From NCBI RefSeq assembly GCF_004363725.1, contig NZ_SNZF01000002.1, forward strand, positions 186,001 through 250,000: a DNA stretch of 64,000 nt, written 5' to 3'. The DNA is from Aquamicrobium defluvii (GTDB taxonomy: Bacteria > Pseudomonadota > Alphaproteobacteria > Rhizobiales > Rhizobiaceae). Under the pieces are notes generated by a model. The model was not told the origin of the DNA, searched no databases, and was given only the letters and a program-made list of their open reading frames with translations. A program made the position numbers and the translations under genes. Below, piece after piece: positions 20,190-30,056 of this stretch (positions are counted from its first letter, which is position 1; every line of letters starts with the position of its first letter).

Positions 20190-20217
20190 TGCATTGCAAC
20201 AGAGATATTGCATTGCA
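20190..20217 (+). promoter_or_regulatory. Tandem TGCATTGCA boxes upstream of the phasin gene (putative PhaR sites)
   Basis: Two identical 9-base boxes TGCATTGCA lie at 20190-20198 and 20209-20217, 19 bases apart and so almost two helical turns, about 80 bases before the phasin ATG. TGC/GCA-rich motifs of this kind are recognised by the PHB-sensing repressor PhaR in alphaproteobacteria. No PhaR gene is in the window. Confidence 0.6.
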
Positions 20218-20297
20218 CAAATTTTATGCTATATGTCCTGACGATAAATGGAACATGCTGGCGTCGAGTCAAAGCCCCAGTTCCCGAAAGGATCGAG

Positions 20298-20747
20298 ATG
20301 ACCAAGACCAAAACCGCTGAAACCGTTGAATTCCCCACCTTCGATGCCTCCAAGGCCGCCGATCAGGTGCGCGATTTTGCCGAGAAGGGCATCGAGCAGT
20401 CCAAGCAGGCCTATGCCAAGCTCAGGACCGGCAGCGAGGAAGCCCAGAAGGCTTTCGAGTCCACCTATGAGGCCGCCCGCTCGAGCGCCAGCGACCTGTC
20501 GCTGAAGGGGATCGCCGCCATGCGCACCAATGCCGAGGCCGGCTTCGCTCACCTTGAAGCGCTGGTTGGCGCGCGCTCCCTGTCGGAAGTGGTGGAGTTG
20601 CAGACCTCCTTCCTGCGTCAGCGCTTCGAGGATGCCGTGGCCCAGACCAAGGACTTCCAGTCCGTCGCTGCCAAGGCTGCCGAAGAGGTTTCCAAGCCGA
20701 TCAAATCGGCTGTCGAAAAGACCTTCAAGGGCGCCAAGGCCGCCTGA
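20298..20747 (+). CDS. Phasin family protein
   Basis: Coats polyhydroxybutyrate granules and limits their size. 149 residues from ATG at 20298 with GAAAGGA upstream; the frame is open earlier but without start signals. The all-helical, Ala-rich sequence carries the phasin signature (EKGIEQSKQAYAKLRTGSEE; AFESTYEAARSSASDLSLK; LQTSFLRQRFEDAVAQTKD), ending in a lysine-rich tail. Monocistronic, followed by a terminator at 20814. Regulation is probably by PhaR through the boxes at 20190. Acetoacetyl-CoA synthetase, another PHB-cycle enzyme, is 2 kb downstream. Confidence 0.92.
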   Translation: MTKTKTAETVEFPTFDASKAADQVRDFAEKGIEQSKQAYAKLRTGSEEAQKAFESTYEAARSSASDLSLKGIAAMRTNAEAGFAHLEALVGARSLSEVVELQTSFLRQRFEDAVAQTKDFQSVAAKAAEEVSKPIKSAVEKTFKGAKAA

Positions 20748-20813
20748 TTCTCCTTCCAGACCTGTGGCCGGTGCCCTCCCGCCGGCTACGGGAATTCGCC
20801 AGCATGACGGAAC

Positions 20814-20842
20814 AGGCCGGCCCTCCTCCCGCCGGCCTTTTC
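20814..20842 (+). terminator. Intrinsic terminator of the phasin gene
   Basis: AGGCCGGC (20814-20821) pairs with GCCGGCCT (20831-20838), followed by TTTTCC. Confidence 0.75.
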
Positions 20843-21000
20843 CATTTGCGGCGACGACGATGGAGAAAGAGCGGCTCCTCTTTCATGGCCTGTGATGTTT
20901 TCCTGCTCATATGGCTTGAATTAGAGTTCATTAGACCGTATTGACGCATCGCCGGGGCAGACGCCGCTTCGCAGGAAGCGTGAGCCCTGGCAGGCATTGT

Positions 21001-21077
21001 GCCGTTGTAGCTCAGTTGGTTAGAGCGCCGGATTGTGGATCCGGAGGTCCCTGGTTCGAGCCCAGGCAACGGTACCA
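21001..21077 (+). tRNA. tRNA-His (anticodon GTG), alphaproteobacterial type without G-1
   Basis: Acceptor GCCGTTG (21001-21007) pairs with CAACGGT (21067-21073) with a G1-U72 wobble. The anticodon loop TTGTGGA has anticodon GTG, and the T-arm is CCTGG/CCAGG around TTCGAGC. The discriminator base is A (21074), followed by an encoded CCA. The base before position 1 is T, so the G-1:C73 identity pair found in most tRNA-His is absent. Confidence 0.95.
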
Positions 21078-21349
21078 CTCTTTTCCCCGCTTCATCGCGC
21101 ATCGGTTGGTTGGCGTCGTGGCCGTATTGGGGCTTGTGCGCCGATATATGACTGTCCATGCCCCTGCATCCGGGGGATCCGATGATACCTCGCGGATGGC
21201 GCATCGGGTGCGGCTCTTGGCGGCACGGAGGTGGCGGGCGGGCCTGTATGCGGCCATGAGAAGCCGCCGGGAGAGGTTCGCAAGCCGCGGCATGACGAAC
21301 CTGCCCCCGATCCTTCCAGAGGAAGGATCGCACCGTCAGGCCATGTGAT

Positions 21350-21432
21350 CGAACGACTGCCGCTCTATCTGTTTGTTTTCGCCGTATTTATGCGACGTCG
21401 AGTGATTCCACCTGACGGCAAAATGCTCTAAG
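21350..21432 (-). repeat. Dispersed intergenic repeat R1, copy 1
   Basis: The reverse complement shares the blocks GTCGCATAAAT, AAAACAAACAGATAGAGC and GGCAG, in the same order and spacing, with 56282-56353. It begins right where the IS481 relic loses homology. Confidence 0.7.
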
Positions 21433-22248
21433 CGTTTGACGGTGGCATCCTTGATGGTGCGGTTCATCCTCCCGACCTGTCCGTTGGTCCATGGATGCCT
21501 GGCCTTGGTGGTTCGGTGGTCGATGTCGTTTGTGGCGCAGGCGTATTCGAAGTCATGAGCCCGGAAGAGTTCGCCGTTGGCGATTGCCTCCCTGACCAAC
21601 GGCACGGCCGACCCGCCGGCACCCGGCGTCGTGAACTGGATGCCGTTGTCGGTGAGCACGGTGTGGATCTTTCAGGGCACCGCCTCGATCAGCCGCAACA
21701 GGAACTCCCTCGAGACAACGGTGGCGAGACAGCGGTGGTGGCCCTCTCGTGCAGTTCGGCGAAGGCGAACTTCGACGTGCGGTCGGTGGCGACGAACATG
21801 CGCAGCTTGCCCTGTTCGGTCCGCCCCTCGGCAATGTCGATGTGGAAGTAGCCGATCGGATAGCTCTTGAAGTTCCTTTTCGCCGGCCTGTCGCCCTCGA
21901 CGCCCGCCAGTCGGCCGATGCCATGGCGCCGAAGGCAGCGGTGCAATGACGAGCGGGCCAGGTGCGGGATTGTCGGCTGCAAGGCATAGAGGCAGTCGTC
22001 GAGCGGCGGCAGCGTGTGCTTGCGCAAGGCGACGATGATCGCTTCCTCCTCGACCGAAAGCACCGTCGAGTGCGGCTCCTTCGGTCCCGTCGGACGATCG
22101 GCCACCGAGGTCCGCTTCTTCCATTCGGCAACCGTCTTCTGGGTGATGCCGTAGCGCTTCGAGAGCGTCCTCAGCTCTCTTGACTATGCTGTATCGCTCG
22201 ACGGACCGCCTCCGTCGTCGTGGCGCTGCCGTGCAGAACCTGGCCCAT
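21433..22248 (-). pseudogene. IS481-family transposase relic (frameshifted and 3'-truncated)
   Basis: Read on the minus strand from ATG at 22248 (MGQVLHGSATTTEAVRRAIQ). The original frame meets a stop after about 27 codons. Homology then passes through shifted frames: SVEEEAIIVALRKHTLPPLD, PIGYFHIDIAEGRTEQGKL and, after another shift, VLTDNGIQF and HPWTNGQVGRMNRTIKDATV. These are the DDE integrase-core blocks of IS481 transposases. The C-terminal part after DATVKRL is missing; the frame runs straight into repeat R1. No flanking terminal inverted repeats are recognisable. It is a dead copy. Confidence 0.85.
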
Positions 22249-22307
22249 AGCGCATCCTTCGATTCGGAAAACAAGGATGCCCATCAAACCGTGGGATCAA
22301 ACATCCA

Positions 22308-22380
22308 AAGCATGTCGCCCGAAAGTGGGAACCGGTTTCGGGATAACGACATGCGTAAAAACAATAACTTGAAGCGCAAG
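22308..22380. repeat. Dispersed palindromic intergenic repeat R3
   Basis: Nested dyads: GCATGTCG (22310-22317) with CGACATGC (22347-22354), and CCCGAAA (22318-22324) with TTTCGGG (22336-22342), followed by GTAAAAACAA and an A/T-rich tail. The consensus is familiar as an abundant intergenic element in Mesorhizobium-like genomes (from memory). Confidence 0.65.
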
Positions 22381-22481
22381 AGTCGAATCGGGGAGATCGC
22401 GACGCGCTTTAGGTTCATGCCTCTTCGCAGGGTGCCTGTCGCCGGCGCATCCGAAGCGCGGTTGCCTTTCAGGCAAAAAGA

Positions 22482-22501
22482 AAGGCGCCCGGGGGCGCCT
22501 T
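22482..22501 (-). terminator. Terminator-like hairpin
   Basis: AAGGCGCCC (22482-22490) and GGGCGCCTT (22493-22501) are exact reverse complements. On the minus strand the stem is followed by TTCTTTTTG, a good U-tract, so it most likely ends transcripts coming from the acetoacetyl-CoA synthetase side. The 22249-22804 spacer otherwise holds repeat R3 and the 13-bp inverted repeat. Confidence 0.65.
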
Positions 22502-22702
22502 GAGTTTGCTTTCTGTCACAACGGGCGGAGACTGCTGCGTTCCACGCGGGGGCTTGTCGAACGAAGGTTCTCCATAAAACTCACCTGCGAGTATCGCGGT
22601 GAAGACCTTAACAAGTCCTTACCGGCGCCCGAAAAAATTTACCGATCACTATCAGATGTAAAGCCTTGGTAAACTGCGCAATTAACCCGCTGTTGACCAT
22701 AA

Positions 22703-22751
22703 GCAGCCGGAGCAATGGGGTTCCGCCGTATCGTTGCGTTGCTCCGGCTGC
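22703..22751. repeat. 13-bp perfect inverted repeat downstream of acetoacetyl-CoA synthetase
   Basis: GCAGCCGGAGCAA (22703-22715) and TTGCTCCGGCTGC (22739-22751) flank a 23-base loop. No U-tract on either strand. It is the first structure after the acetoacetyl-CoA synthetase stop and may be a 3' stabiliser or part of a small RNA. Confidence 0.55.
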
Positions 22752-22804
22752 CTGTTTGGCTGCATTCGTGCGACGCCGGACATCTCTGTCCGGCTGGAAA
22801 ATGC

Positions 22805-24763
<1,959 letters not shown>

Positions 24764-24952
24764 CGGCGGCCTCCCATGCCCGTTCCGGATTGTATGTGAT
24801 ACACGTTAAGCATACTGCATCTGCCAACCGCAAGTTCGATGATGGCGACAGGCGAATGTACGCAATGCGTCATGAGCCGGCCATAAACACTTGAAATGCG
24901 TCAGACACAGGTTACACCTTGCGCCCACCTGGCGTGATGCGGAAAGGGCAAG

Positions 24953-26824
24953 ATGACGTCGAGCTGGATCCGGCGTGGCTCATGGGCGCTTGGCATCGCG
25001 GCGGCTGTCGCGGCGCTGGGGGTGGCTGCCCTGCCCTACGTCGCTTCAAACAGAATCGTGCGCGACCGCATCGCCTGGGAAATGAGCCGCTGGACCGGCT
25101 ACCGGGTCACCATTTCCGGTTCCCCGCGGATCGAAGTCTGGCCACAGCTCAACGCCGTGCTGACACAGGTGTCCTTGTCGAAATGGAGCGACGCCGAACG
25201 GCAGCCGGCGATCTATGCCGAACGGGTCGAGGTGGGCCTTTCGGCCATGGCGGCGCTGCGCGGCGAGGTAAGGTTTTCCTCCACCCGGCTGATCCGCCCC
25301 ACCATCAAGGTCGAACGTACAGCTTCCGGGCTCTATCTTCCGCCCATGCCGGATGGCGGCAGCATCGGCCGCGCCATCGAGACCGCGCGCGCCATGGTCG
25401 AGGCCGGTGCCGCGGAACCTGACCCTGCCGCGCTGCCGCGGGATGCCATCGGCAGCGTGGAAATCCGCGACGGACGCATCGTCACAAAGGTCAACGGCAA
25501 GGATACCGAGATACTGACGGGCGTGGGCGCGCGCGCAAACTGGGCAGCGCCGGGCGCACCGGCATCGCTTTCCGCTTCCGCGATCTGGCGGGGCGAGAAC
25601 ATCGCCATCGATGCCGCCACACAGAAGCCGCTTCTGCTTGCTGCCGGCGGGACCGCGCCGCTCTCCTTCTCCGTAAAGGCAGCGCCCGCAAACCTGTCTT
25701 TCGAGGGCAAGGCCGGCCTGGCCGCCAACCCGTTCGTCGAAGGCGACGTGAAATTCCAGTCGCCTTCGCTGCGCCGCGTCATGGAATGGACGGGCATGCG
25801 CATGGCCAATTCCACCAGTATCTCGGCGGTTTCCATCTCCAGCCGCCTCCTGGGCGATGCAGAGCGCATGAAATTTGAGAATGCCCAGATTGCACTGGGC
25901 GGAAACCCGGGAACCGGCGCGCTCGACCTCGGCTACGGCGAAGGCGGCCGGCCCACCCTTTCCGGCACGCTGGCTTTCGATACGCTCGACCTCGGCCCCT
26001 TCGTTTCGGCCTTCACGCCGCTTGCGAACCCCTCCGCATTGAGTGCGGACGACATCGACGCCACCCTCGCCGGCCTGCTCAACCTCGACCTCAGGCTTTC
26101 CGCGGTCAAGGCGACAGCCGGCAACATACCGCTGACCGCGCTTGCCGCCACCATTCAGGTCAAGGACGGACTGTCGGTTTTCGACGTATCGGATGCGGCC
26201 GCTTTCGGCGGCAACATCCAGACCGGCATCCGCTTCGACCGCACCCCCGGCGGAACGCTGGCCGAGATAAGGCTGCTCGCTTCGGACATCAACGGAGCCG
26301 CCTTTGGCTCCGCCGTCGGCATGACCCGCCTGATGCCGACCGGAAAAGGTACGGTGTCCGTCATCCTCAAGGGACCGGGCAAGAGCTGGAACTCCGTCAT
26401 GGAGAACGCGGACGGCTCGATTTCCGCGACCTTCGGACCGGGTGCGCTCTCCGGGCTCGATCTCGCAGCCTTCCTCAAACGCAATTCGGAAGGCGGGTTC
26501 TTCCCGCTTGACGACGTCGCCAACGGCAGCGTGCCCATCGACGGTGCGGAATTCAAGGCAAGCGTGGCCAAAGGCGTCGTGCGCATAGAGAAGGCGCAGG
26601 CCAATCAGGGCGCCTCGCGCCTGTGGCTCACCGGGATCATGCCCTATGCCGGTCGCGGGCTGGCGCTGACCGGGGGAATTTCGAACCAGCAGCCGCCCGC
26701 AGCGGCCTCGGGTGGCGAAAGCGCCGAAGCGCCTGCCCCGGCCGCCCGGCAAACCCAGTTCTTCGTCGGGGGAAGCTGGACAGCGCCTTTCATTTCCCCC
26801 ATCGCCGGCCCCGGCCCCAACTGA
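24953..26824 (+). CDS. AsmA-family protein
   Basis: 623 residues. One N-terminal membrane anchor (ALGIAAAVAALGVAALPYVA) is followed by a long periplasmic beta-rich body. YRVTISGSPRIEVWPQLNAV and the C-terminal GTGALDLGYGEGGRPTLSGT region match the AsmA pattern. AsmA-like proteins are thought to help move or balance lipids between the inner and outer membranes. AAGGG precedes the ATG. The C-terminal 40 residues are Pro/Ala-rich. It is monocistronic and ends 9 bases before the converging L,D-transpeptidase. Confidence 0.88.
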   Translation: MTSSWIRRGSWALGIAAAVAALGVAALPYVASNRIVRDRIAWEMSRWTGYRVTISGSPRIEVWPQLNAVLTQVSLSKWSDAERQPAIYAERVEVGLSAMAALRGEVRFSSTRLIRPTIKVERTASGLYLPPMPDGGSIGRAIETARAMVEAGAAEPDPAALPRDAIGSVEIRDGRIVTKVNGKDTEILTGVGARANWAAPGAPASLSASAIWRGENIAIDAATQKPLLLAAGGTAPLSFSVKAAPANLSFEGKAGLAANPFVEGDVKFQSPSLRRVMEWTGMRMANSTSISAVSISSRLLGDAERMKFENAQIALGGNPGTGALDLGYGEGGRPTLSGTLAFDTLDLGPFVSAFTPLANPSALSADDIDATLAGLLNLDLRLSAVKATAGNIPLTALAATIQVKDGLSVFDVSDAAAFGGNIQTGIRFDRTPGGTLAEIRLLASDINGAAFGSAVGMTRLMPTGKGTVSVILKGPGKSWNSVMENADGSISATFGPGALSGLDLAAFLKRNSEGGFFPLDDVANGSVPIDGAEFKASVAKGVVRIEKAQANQGASRLWLTGIMPYAGRGLALTGGISNQQPPAAASGGESAEAPAPAARQTQFFVGGSWTAPFISPIAGPGPN

Positions 26825-26833
26825 GGCGCGGAC

Positions 26834-27619
26834 CTACACCGCCAGCAGATGCCGCCTGGCGGGATCGGGGATCACCACGACAGCGCTGCCGTCCCGGACG
26901 GTGTCATGCAGGTGGATGATGTCCTGGTTGACCAGGCGGATGCAGCCGGAGGACACTTCCTTGCCGATCGACCACTCCTCCGGCGAGCCGTGAATGCGGT
27001 AAAGCGTGTCCCTGCCATCCTTGTGGATGTAGAGAGCCCGGGCGCCGAGCGGATTGCGGAGGCCGGGACCCATGCCGCCATTGGCGATGCTGTAGGGCTC
27101 GAGTTCGGGTTGACGCGCCACCATCTCGTCCGGGGGGGTCCAGCGCGGCCATGCCCGGCGATAGGCCATGACGGCGCGGCCCGCCCAGGCAAAGCCCTCG
27201 CGACCGACACCGATGCCGTAACGCGTCGCCCGCCCGCCTCGTCCGACGTGATAGAGATATTTCGCCGGCGTATCGACGATCAGCGTTCCTGGCTTTTCCG
27301 GCGTGTCATAGTCGATTTCGGTGCGCCAGAACCTTTCGTCGAGCTTGGAGATGTCGACCGCCGGAATCGAGAACTGCTCATGGGGCATGGCGTCGTACAT
27401 TGCTGGACGTACCCGTTTCGGTGTGGCCCGAACCGGAGCAGGAGGGGGCGTTGAAGGCGCTCCCGCCGAGACGCAGCCGGCAAGCGCTGCGGCGCTGGCG
27501 CCGATGACAAATGCCCGCCGCGTCAGGCCGGCGACATGGTTGCTTCGTTCACTCAAGGCTCGCAGATCCTCTTCAAGATTTGTCCCGGGCGCTGGATCAA
27601 ACTGCCCTGCCTTAAGCAC
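26834..27619 (-). CDS. L,D-transpeptidase (ErfK/YbiS/YkuD family), probable lipoprotein
   Basis: Forms 3-3 peptidoglycan cross-links or attaches proteins to the wall in the periplasm. The catalytic domain covers about residues 100-255 and includes the YkuD motif HGSPEEWSIGKEVSSGCIRL with the nucleophilic Cys. The N-terminal region has TRRAFVIGASAAALAGC, a twin-arginine-like signal plus lipobox, so export by Tat with lipidation is possible. The longest frame begins at GTG 27619; a TTG at 27556 with GAGGAT upstream would give a more usual leader. Alphaproteobacteria typically encode several paralogues. Confidence 0.88.
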   Translation of the reverse strand: MLKAGQFDPAPGTNLEEDLRALSERSNHVAGLTRRAFVIGASAAALAGCVSAGAPSTPPPAPVRATPKRVRPAMYDAMPHEQFSIPAVDISKLDERFWRTEIDYDTPEKPGTLIVDTPAKYLYHVGRGGRATRYGIGVGREGFAWAGRAVMAYRRAWPRWTPPDEMVARQPELEPYSIANGGMGPGLRNPLGARALYIHKDGRDTLYRIHGSPEEWSIGKEVSSGCIRLVNQDIIHLHDTVRDGSAVVVIPDPARRHLLAV

Positions 27620-27839
27620 ACCTTAAGCCTATGAAGCGGCACCCATGGTGTTACGCGTCCAGTTTGATAGGTTGTTAGTATTCAGGGCCTAGTGTTGTGC
27701 CTGCAGCAAACAGGCAACTTCAGGGTGCAGACTTGATCAGCAACGTCCGGCCTTCGTCGGAGCAGAAAAATTGCGTGGCCGGGAATCCGTGCTGCCACGG
27801 AGGCCATTCCATGCCGCACTGTTTCGCAGGACATTTCAG

Positions 27840-29744
27840 ATGTGCGGCATAGCCGGTTATTTCGGCCATCTGCGCCAGGATGAATCCCGCAGCCTGCTGC
27901 ATGGCATGAGCGCCGCCATCGCCCACCGCGGTCCGGATGGCGAAGGCATCCATGCCGACGGGCAATTCGGGTTTGCGCACCGGCGTCTTGCCGTCATCGA
28001 TCTCTCGCCCGACGGCGCACAACCGATGGCCAGCGGCGATGGGTCGCTATGCATCACCTACAACGGCGAGATCTTCAACCATATCGAGCTGCGCGCAATG
28101 CTCGAAGGGCGTGGCAGGCGCTTCAGAACCGCCAGCGACACCGAGGTCCTGCTTCAACTTTACGATGAATACGGACCGGACTGCCTCAGCCACCTCAATG
28201 GCGATTTCGCTTTTGCGATATGGGACGCGAAGCGCCGCCGCATGGTTCTGGCACGCGACCGCATGGGCGTGCGGCCGCTGGTCTACACATGGCACCAGGG
28301 CCTTTTCTACTTCGCTTCCGAGGTAAAGGCGCTGTTCACCGTGCCGGGGATAGAGGCCAGACTCGACCCTGTCGCTCTCGATCAGGTCTTCACCTTATGG
28401 GCACCGATCGCGCCGCGGACGGGTTTCACGGGCATTTCGGAGCTGCCGCCAGGTCACCTCATGATCGTCGAGGCGGGCAAGGCGGACGTCAGACCTTACT
28501 GGACCCTGTCGTTCCCGGACAAGGGGGACGAAAGCGATCGTCCGCAGGGCGAGCTTGTCGAGGAATTGCGGGCCCTGCTCGAAGATGCGACGCGCATCCG
28601 TCTGCGTGCCGACGTCGAGGTCGGCTCATTGCTTTCGGGCGGGCTCGACTCGTCCATGCTCACGGCCCTCGCCGCACGGGTGGTGCCGGGCCGGTTGCGC
28701 AGCTTCGGCATCACCTTCGAGGATCCCGAGTTCGATGAAAGCACCTGGCAGCAAACCATGGCGGACGCACTTGGCGTCACGCACCATTCGGTCGCCTGCC
28801 GGTCTGCCGACATAGCAAGCGTGTTTCCGGCGGTCGTCCGCCATGCGGAGCGCAGCCTGCTGCGCACAGCGCCGGCGCCGATGTACCGGCTGGCCCGGTC
28901 CGTGCGCGAACAGGGGGTGAAAGTCGTTCTTTCCGGCGAGGGCGCCGACGAGATATTCGCAGGCTACGATCTCTTCAGGGAGGCGTCCATTCGCCGCTTC
29001 TGCGCCCGCCAGCCGGGCTCGGCGATCCGTCCCCACCTGTTTCGCAGGATCTATCCCTATCTGCCGTCGCTTCGGCAGCAGACGCCGGATTACCTTGCCG
29101 CCTTTTTCGGCGTCAACGTGGACGATGCAGCCGACCCGCTGTTTTCGCACCGGCCCCGCTTCCGCACCACAGCCGGCACAAAAATGTTCTTCTCGGCAGA
29201 TCTGCGCGCCGAACTCGGCTCCTACGATGCGGCCGAGGAGCTTGCATCGCTTCTGCCCGACTCATTCCGGCGCTGGCACCCCCTGCATCAGGCGCTTTAT
29301 CTGGAGACACGCTTTTTATTGCCCGGCTACATACTGGCCAGCCAGGGTGACCGCATGGCAATGGCGCATGGCGTCGAAGCACGCTTTCCTTTCCTCGACT
29401 ACAGGGTGGTGGAATTCGGTGCGAACCTTCCCCCCGGCGCCAAACTCAGGGTTCTTCGGGAAAAGCACATCCTGCGGGAGGTTGCGGCCGACATTGTGCC
29501 GCCCGTCATAGCCCAGCGGCGCAAGCAGCCTTACCGCGCACCCGACAGCGCATCCTTCAGGGAAGCGAACTACGCTGCGGAATTGCTGTCGCCCGAGGCG
29601 GTTTCGTCGACGAGCCTGTTCAATCCGGCCATGACCGGCCGTCTCCTCGACAAGAGCCGTCGAAGCGGGTTGAACGGCTTCCGGGACAATGCCGCCTTCG
29701 TCGGCGTGCTTTCCACGCAGCTTTTGTCAGATGAATTTCTATAG
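27840..29744 (+). CDS. Asparagine-synthetase-like amidotransferase (glutamine-hydrolysing)
   Basis: 634 residues from ATG at 27840. Cys2 (MCGIAGYFG) is the glutaminase nucleophile, so the upstream in-frame extension is not used. The class II glutaminase domain covers residues 2 to about 210 (AHRGPDGEGIH; YNGEIFNH). The synthetase domain has the ATP-pyrophosphatase loop LLSGGLDSSMLTAL near residue 265 and SQGDRMAMAHGVEARFPFLD. Family members make asparagine or amidate other acyl substrates. Here it opens a tight four-gene unit with an acyl carrier protein, an acid-AMP ligase and a NadE-like enzyme, which argues for a specialised amidation rather than housekeeping asparagine synthesis. Confidence 0.88.
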   Translation: MCGIAGYFGHLRQDESRSLLHGMSAAIAHRGPDGEGIHADGQFGFAHRRLAVIDLSPDGAQPMASGDGSLCITYNGEIFNHIELRAMLEGRGRRFRTASDTEVLLQLYDEYGPDCLSHLNGDFAFAIWDAKRRRMVLARDRMGVRPLVYTWHQGLFYFASEVKALFTVPGIEARLDPVALDQVFTLWAPIAPRTGFTGISELPPGHLMIVEAGKADVRPYWTLSFPDKGDESDRPQGELVEELRALLEDATRIRLRADVEVGSLLSGGLDSSMLTALAARVVPGRLRSFGITFEDPEFDESTWQQTMADALGVTHHSVACRSADIASVFPAVVRHAERSLLRTAPAPMYRLARSVREQGVKVVLSGEGADEIFAGYDLFREASIRRFCARQPGSAIRPHLFRRIYPYLPSLRQQTPDYLAAFFGVNVDDAADPLFSHRPRFRTTAGTKMFFSADLRAELGSYDAAEELASLLPDSFRRWHPLHQALYLETRFLLPGYILASQGDRMAMAHGVEARFPFLDYRVVEFGANLPPGAKLRVLREKHILREVAADIVPPVIAQRRKQPYRAPDSASFREANYAAELLSPEAVSSTSLFNPAMTGRLLDKSRRSGLNGFRDNAAFVGVLSTQLLSDEFL

Positions 29745-29787
29745 CTGGCACAGTGATGGCCAGAGTTCAGCATGAAAGGCTAATCCC

Positions 29788-30048
29788 ATGTCCGAAACCG
29801 TCCAAAATCAGGTCCGCACCTTCGTCGTGGACAATTTCCTGTTCGGCGATCAGGACGCGCTTTCAGGGGACGATCAGTCGCTGATCGAGAATGACGTCAT
29901 CGACTCCACCGGTGTTCTGGAGCTGGTTTCCTTCATCGAGGAGCGCTTCGGCATCGCCATGTCCGATGCCGAGATCGTGCCGGCCAATCTGGACTCGGTA
30001 TCGCGTATTGCCGCCTTCATCGAACGCAAGCGCGAAACGGTGAACTGA
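29788..30048 (+). CDS. Stand-alone acyl/aminoacyl carrier protein
   Basis: 86 residues with the phosphopantetheine attachment Ser40 in ENDVIDSTGVLELVSFIEE. The usual DSL motif is DST here, as in several specialised carrier proteins (for example DltC-like and secondary-metabolism carriers) rather than fatty-acid AcpP. Four predicted helices, acidic. AAAGG precedes the ATG. It lies 43 bases after the amidotransferase gene and 8 bases before the ligase, so it is presumably loaded by that ligase. Confidence 0.88.
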   Translation: MSETVQNQVRTFVVDNFLFGDQDALSGDDQSLIENDVIDSTGVLELVSFIEERFGIAMSDAEIVPANLDSVSRIAAFIERKRETVN

Positions 30049-30056
30049 GGCCGGCG

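Noticed and set aside
21078-21349. Small open frames after tRNA-His
   Set aside because: Short, overlapping on both strands and without a ribosome binding site or protein-like composition. No integrase or attachment-site duplicate of the tRNA 3' end was found nearby.
21433-22248. Active insertion sequence
   Set aside because: Several frameshifts, a missing 3' end and no terminal inverted repeats or target duplication.
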